A DNA stretch of 64,000 nucleotides from DASQZK01 sp963771005. GTDB lineage: Bacteria > Bacteroidota > Bacteroidia > Bacteroidales > GCA-2748055. This document shows positions 62,153 to 64,000 of this stretch, piece after piece (positions within the stretch are counted from its first letter, which is position 1; each line of letters starts with the position of its first letter). The DNA lies in the NCBI GenBank assembly GCA_963771005.1, contig CAVYRO010000002.1, forward strand, positions 248,001 to 312,000, given 5' to 3'. A program made the translations under genes and the position numbers. Below the pieces are notes generated by a model. That model searched no databases, was not told where the DNA came from, and saw only the letters and a list, made by a program, of their open reading frames with translations.

Positions 62153-62178
62153 AGAGGAACGCGGATTTGACGGATTTG
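62153..62178 (+). repeat. 26 bp dispersed repeat, inverted copy of 45885-45910
   Basis: AAGAGGAACGCGGATTTGAC then GGATTT is identical to the minus strand at 45885-45910. The same first 15 bases occur once more at 62083-62097. It is followed by GCGGATAATCACGGAGCTAA and TCTGTGATAATCTGTGAAAT, the usual continuation of this Bacteroidota intergenic repeat. Confidence 0.8.
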
Positions 62179-62280
62179 TGCGGATAATCACGGAGCTAAT
62201 CTGTGATAATCTGTGAAATCTGTGGTGAAACTCCCCGAAGAATTTGTTGAATTGGAGATTTGTTGATTTGTTGAATGGAA

Positions 62281-62379
62281 TTCAAACCATATCAAACCAT
62301 ATCAAACCATATCAAACCATATCAACCATATCAAACCATATCAAACCATTTCAAACCACCTCAAACAATCTCAAACATT
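62281..62379. repeat. 10 bp tandem repeat, ten units
   Basis: Units of ATCAAACCAT start at 62281 (TTCAAACCAT), 62291, 62301 and 62311. A 9 bp unit, ATCAACCAT, is at 62321, then come 62330 and 62340, and the array decays through TTCAAACCAC (62350), CTCAAACAAT (62360) and CTCAAACATT (62370). The array is flanked by direct copies of ATCTGTGGTGAAA. One unit has lost an A, a sign of slippage. Confidence 0.95.
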
Positions 62380-62732
62380 TTTCTGAGAAATCTGTGGTGA
62401 AATTCCCTCATACATCATTCTACATTTCTACCAGTGAACTTTTTTATCAAAATGAAGATTGAATTAATTTTTTTAAAATATAAATATTTATTTTTTGAAT
62501 TTCCGGACCGGGAAACTTTATGGGAAACTATATACTGAATAGGCATCGGATATAATTTCCGCACTGATAATTAATAATTTACAATAAATAGATATGTATA
62601 ATTTCTGAGATTGCGGGATTAAAAATAAGAGCATTAATTTTTTTAACTTTTAGAGGTTCAAATTGTTTTACTTTTAATAAACCGATCAATTTTTCCGGAA
62701 AGGAATAATGATAATTTAAAAATGGAAAAAGC

Positions 62733-63419
62733 ATGAGAATTCTTGTTGTTGAAGACGATCAGAAGTTCTCATTTTATCTGAAAACGGGACTGGAAAGTGA
62801 CGGCCATCGGGTTGACCTGGTATATGACAGTATAGCGGGGGAGAGAAAAGTAATGTCAAAGAATTATGATGTCATCATCCTTGATGTGATCCTTCCGGGA
62901 GAAGACGGTTTCGTGCTTCTTGAAAAGATCCGCAAAAATGAGATAAATACGCCTGTAATGATGCTTACCTCGCTTGATTCCATTGAGGATAAGGTCAGGG
63001 GATTCGAATGCGGTGCCGATGATTATCTTGTGAAGCCTTTCAGCTACAAGGAACTGCAGGTACGGGTCAAGGCGCTCAAAAGAAGGTTTACCGGTAAAAC
63101 CATCTCACACATGATCCGCATATCCGACCTTGAGCTGGATACCCAGACGAAGAAAGCCAGGCGCAGTAACCGGTCGATCAAACTTACGGCTATTGAGTAC
63201 AAGCTTCTCGAATTCCTTGCTAAAAACAAGGGGAGAGTGCTCGACAGGCTTGAGATCATGGATCACATATGGGGTAGTTCCTATAATTCCGGGACGAATG
63301 TGGTTGATGTGCATATCAATTCCATCCGGAAGAAGATCGATAAAGAATTCTCACCAAAATTAATCAGAACAGTTATCGGAATGGGATATGTAATGGATGA
63401 TGAAGAATCAGATACGTAG
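62733..63419 (+). CDS. OmpR-family response regulator 3
   Basis: 228 residues. The receiver (residues 1-115) has acidic residues E7-D9 (VVEDDQ), phospho-acceptor D51 (IILDVILPGEDG), Thr/Ser in MLTSLDS and Lys in YLVKPFSYKE. The C-terminal winged helix includes IKLTAIEYKLLEFLAKNKGR and VDVHINSIRKKID. It is less similar to the two PhoB-like proteins than they are to each other, and looks like the CusR/RprY-type regulators. No histidine kinase follows within the window; the next gene is a small unknown one. Confidence 0.92.
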   Translation: MRILVVEDDQKFSFYLKTGLESDGHRVDLVYDSIAGERKVMSKNYDVIILDVILPGEDGFVLLEKIRKNEINTPVMMLTSLDSIEDKVRGFECGADDYLVKPFSYKELQVRVKALKRRFTGKTISHMIRISDLELDTQTKKARRSNRSIKLTAIEYKLLEFLAKNKGRVLDRLEIMDHIWGSSYNSGTNVVDVHINSIRKKIDKEFSPKLIRTVIGMGYVMDDEESDT

Positions 63420-63586
63420 ATTCCTTTTTTTCTACCTGACAGAACTGATTTTATTCTGCTATGAAAAATTAATATTTCCCTAATTAAAGTTTAATCTGAT
63501 CTTAATGCATAGAGCATCAAATCCTTGTAATTTTACTTTCCAATTCAGAAAAATCGAGGAAGAAGTTGAACAGGTGTACTTGAGAA

Positions 63587-63838
63587 ATGCACCATAAAAA
63601 CTTAGCGCTTATGGAAAGTCCAAAGGAATTATCATTATCAAAGATCAGGAATTTTCATTTTGAAATTCGCAAGATGGAGAAAGAAGTCAGTGGTTTGGAG
63701 CACGAGATGGAAACCATTGAGAAATACCATGGCTATTGGCCGGAGAGCAGACTATATTCCGCACCTGAAGAAAAGGTGAAGGAGCCTGCACAGAACAAAC
63801 CCTGCATGGATTATATCGTACCCTGGCAGATGGTATGA
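63587..63838 (+). CDS. Small protein of unknown function
   Basis: 83 residues (or 75 from the ATG at 63611, MESPKELSLSKIRNF). A charged helical segment (IRKMEKEVSGLEHEMETIEK) could form a coiled coil; the rest is polar with a Pro- and Trp-rich end (CMDYIVPWQMV). No family recognised. It follows the response regulator by 167 bp on the same strand and is the last feature before the window end. Confidence 0.5.
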   Translation: MHHKNLALMESPKELSLSKIRNFHFEIRKMEKEVSGLEHEMETIEKYHGYWPESRLYSAPEEKVKEPAQNKPCMDYIVPWQMV

Positions 63839-64000
63839 TTTCCTGTACCGGTAAAATCGCGATCCCGGTATTTATTTAATGATTATTTGTTTATTTGCAA
63901 CATTACTGAAGTTATTTCATTCCCGCTATCCTGAGGGTAAGTGAAAAATGGATTTGGCAGATCGCTTCAGAAATGGTCCTGCAATTTGAACTATTAAATA
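63839..64000. other. Terminal non-coding sequence
   Basis: The last 162 bp of the window are AT-rich and show no coding frame, no RNA gene and no repeat that I recognise. Confidence 0.5.

Larger units (their letters stand above)
62059..62732. other. Repeat-rich gene-free spacer
   Basis: 674 bp between phosphoketolase and the OmpR regulator. Left half: GGAAGAGGAACGCGGAT at 62081-62097 and 62151-62167, GAATTGGAGATTTGTTGATT at about 62122 and 62253, and ATCTGTGGTGAAA at about 62217 and 62388. Centre: a 10 bp tandem array (62281-62379). Right part (62460-62732) is AT-rich with no element recognised. Similar TTGTTGATTTGTTGA stretches occur at 41443-41480. No coding frame is convincing. Confidence 0.75.

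Overview
The window is a 64 kb chromosomal piece of a Bacteroidota bacterium, most likely an anaerobic or fermentative member near Bacteroidales/Marinilabiliales. The evidence is: a his operon in the hisDCBHAF-IE order with a fused hisB and a fused hisIE; a SusC-type TonB-dependent receptor with an N-terminal carboxypeptidase-like domain; many lipoprotein and outer-membrane beta-barrel genes; a ribosomal Thx protein; and a tRNA gene with a textbook Bacteroidota promoter (TTTG, 19 bp, TAnnTTTG). Indolepyruvate:ferredoxin oxidoreductase, Pta-AckA, Ptb-Buk and phosphoketolase point to acyl-phosphate fermentation. The exact lineage cannot be read from the sequence alone.

Layout. 0-6.1 kb: the histidine operon (hisD cut by the window edge), tightly packed except for a 100 bp gap before hisIE that holds a 23 bp inverted repeat. 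6.2-6.4 kb: a C-rich 25 bp tandem array. 6.4-9.7 kb: an M13 metallopeptidase lipoprotein and ornithine aminotransferase. 9.8-18.2 kb: a run of broken genes (TonB receptor, iorA, iorB, a DUF4301 gene and an internally deleted surface protein) carrying nine small indels, eight of them consistent with one extra base, with two intact genes between. 18.2-23.4 kb: a phosphate-type locus: outer-membrane porin, PhoB-like regulator, PiT transporter with a PhoU-like tail, second PhoB-like regulator, with direct repeats of 11 bp phasing in both divergent promoter regions. 23.4-30.4 kb: housekeeping and envelope genes. 30.4-35.8 kb: pta, a 3-hydroxyacyl-CoA dehydrogenase-like gene, ackA, ptb and buk, all leftward. 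36-43 kb: a frameshifted DUF1338 gene, cupin, membrane Fe-S protein, a large FAD/Fe-S dehydrogenase and a dicarboxylate symporter. 43.1-44.3 kb: a 260 bp long-hairpin repeat and a gene-free AT-rich stretch leading to an XRE regulator and pyrD. 46-52.3 kb: two tandem Tat/lipoprotein Gfo/Idh oxidoreductases and an unusual aconitase bracketed by copies of the same repeat, one of which overlaps the truncated end of a DUF1593 gene. 52.4-59.5 kb: tRNA-Lys, an exonuclease/GIY-YIG fusion, Thx, DUF4268, arfB, a hybrid sensor kinase, a hemerythrin lipoprotein and DoxX. 59.7-64 kb: phosphoketolase, a repeat-rich spacer, an OmpR-type regulator and a small unknown gene.

How it works together. Phosphoketolase makes acetyl phosphate, which AckA can turn into ATP. 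Pta and Ptb link acyl-CoA pools to acyl phosphates for AckA and Buk; IorAB, if functional, would supply aryl-acyl-CoA from amino acids. The most distinctive non-coding signal is a dispersed repeat family with a TTTAAATAGT end and a CGACCCTTCGACTTCGCTC core that recurs at 13.2, 43.1, 48.9 and 51.2 kb. It sits at gene ends and next to truncated genes. No CRISPR array, complete transposase or prophage gene was seen.
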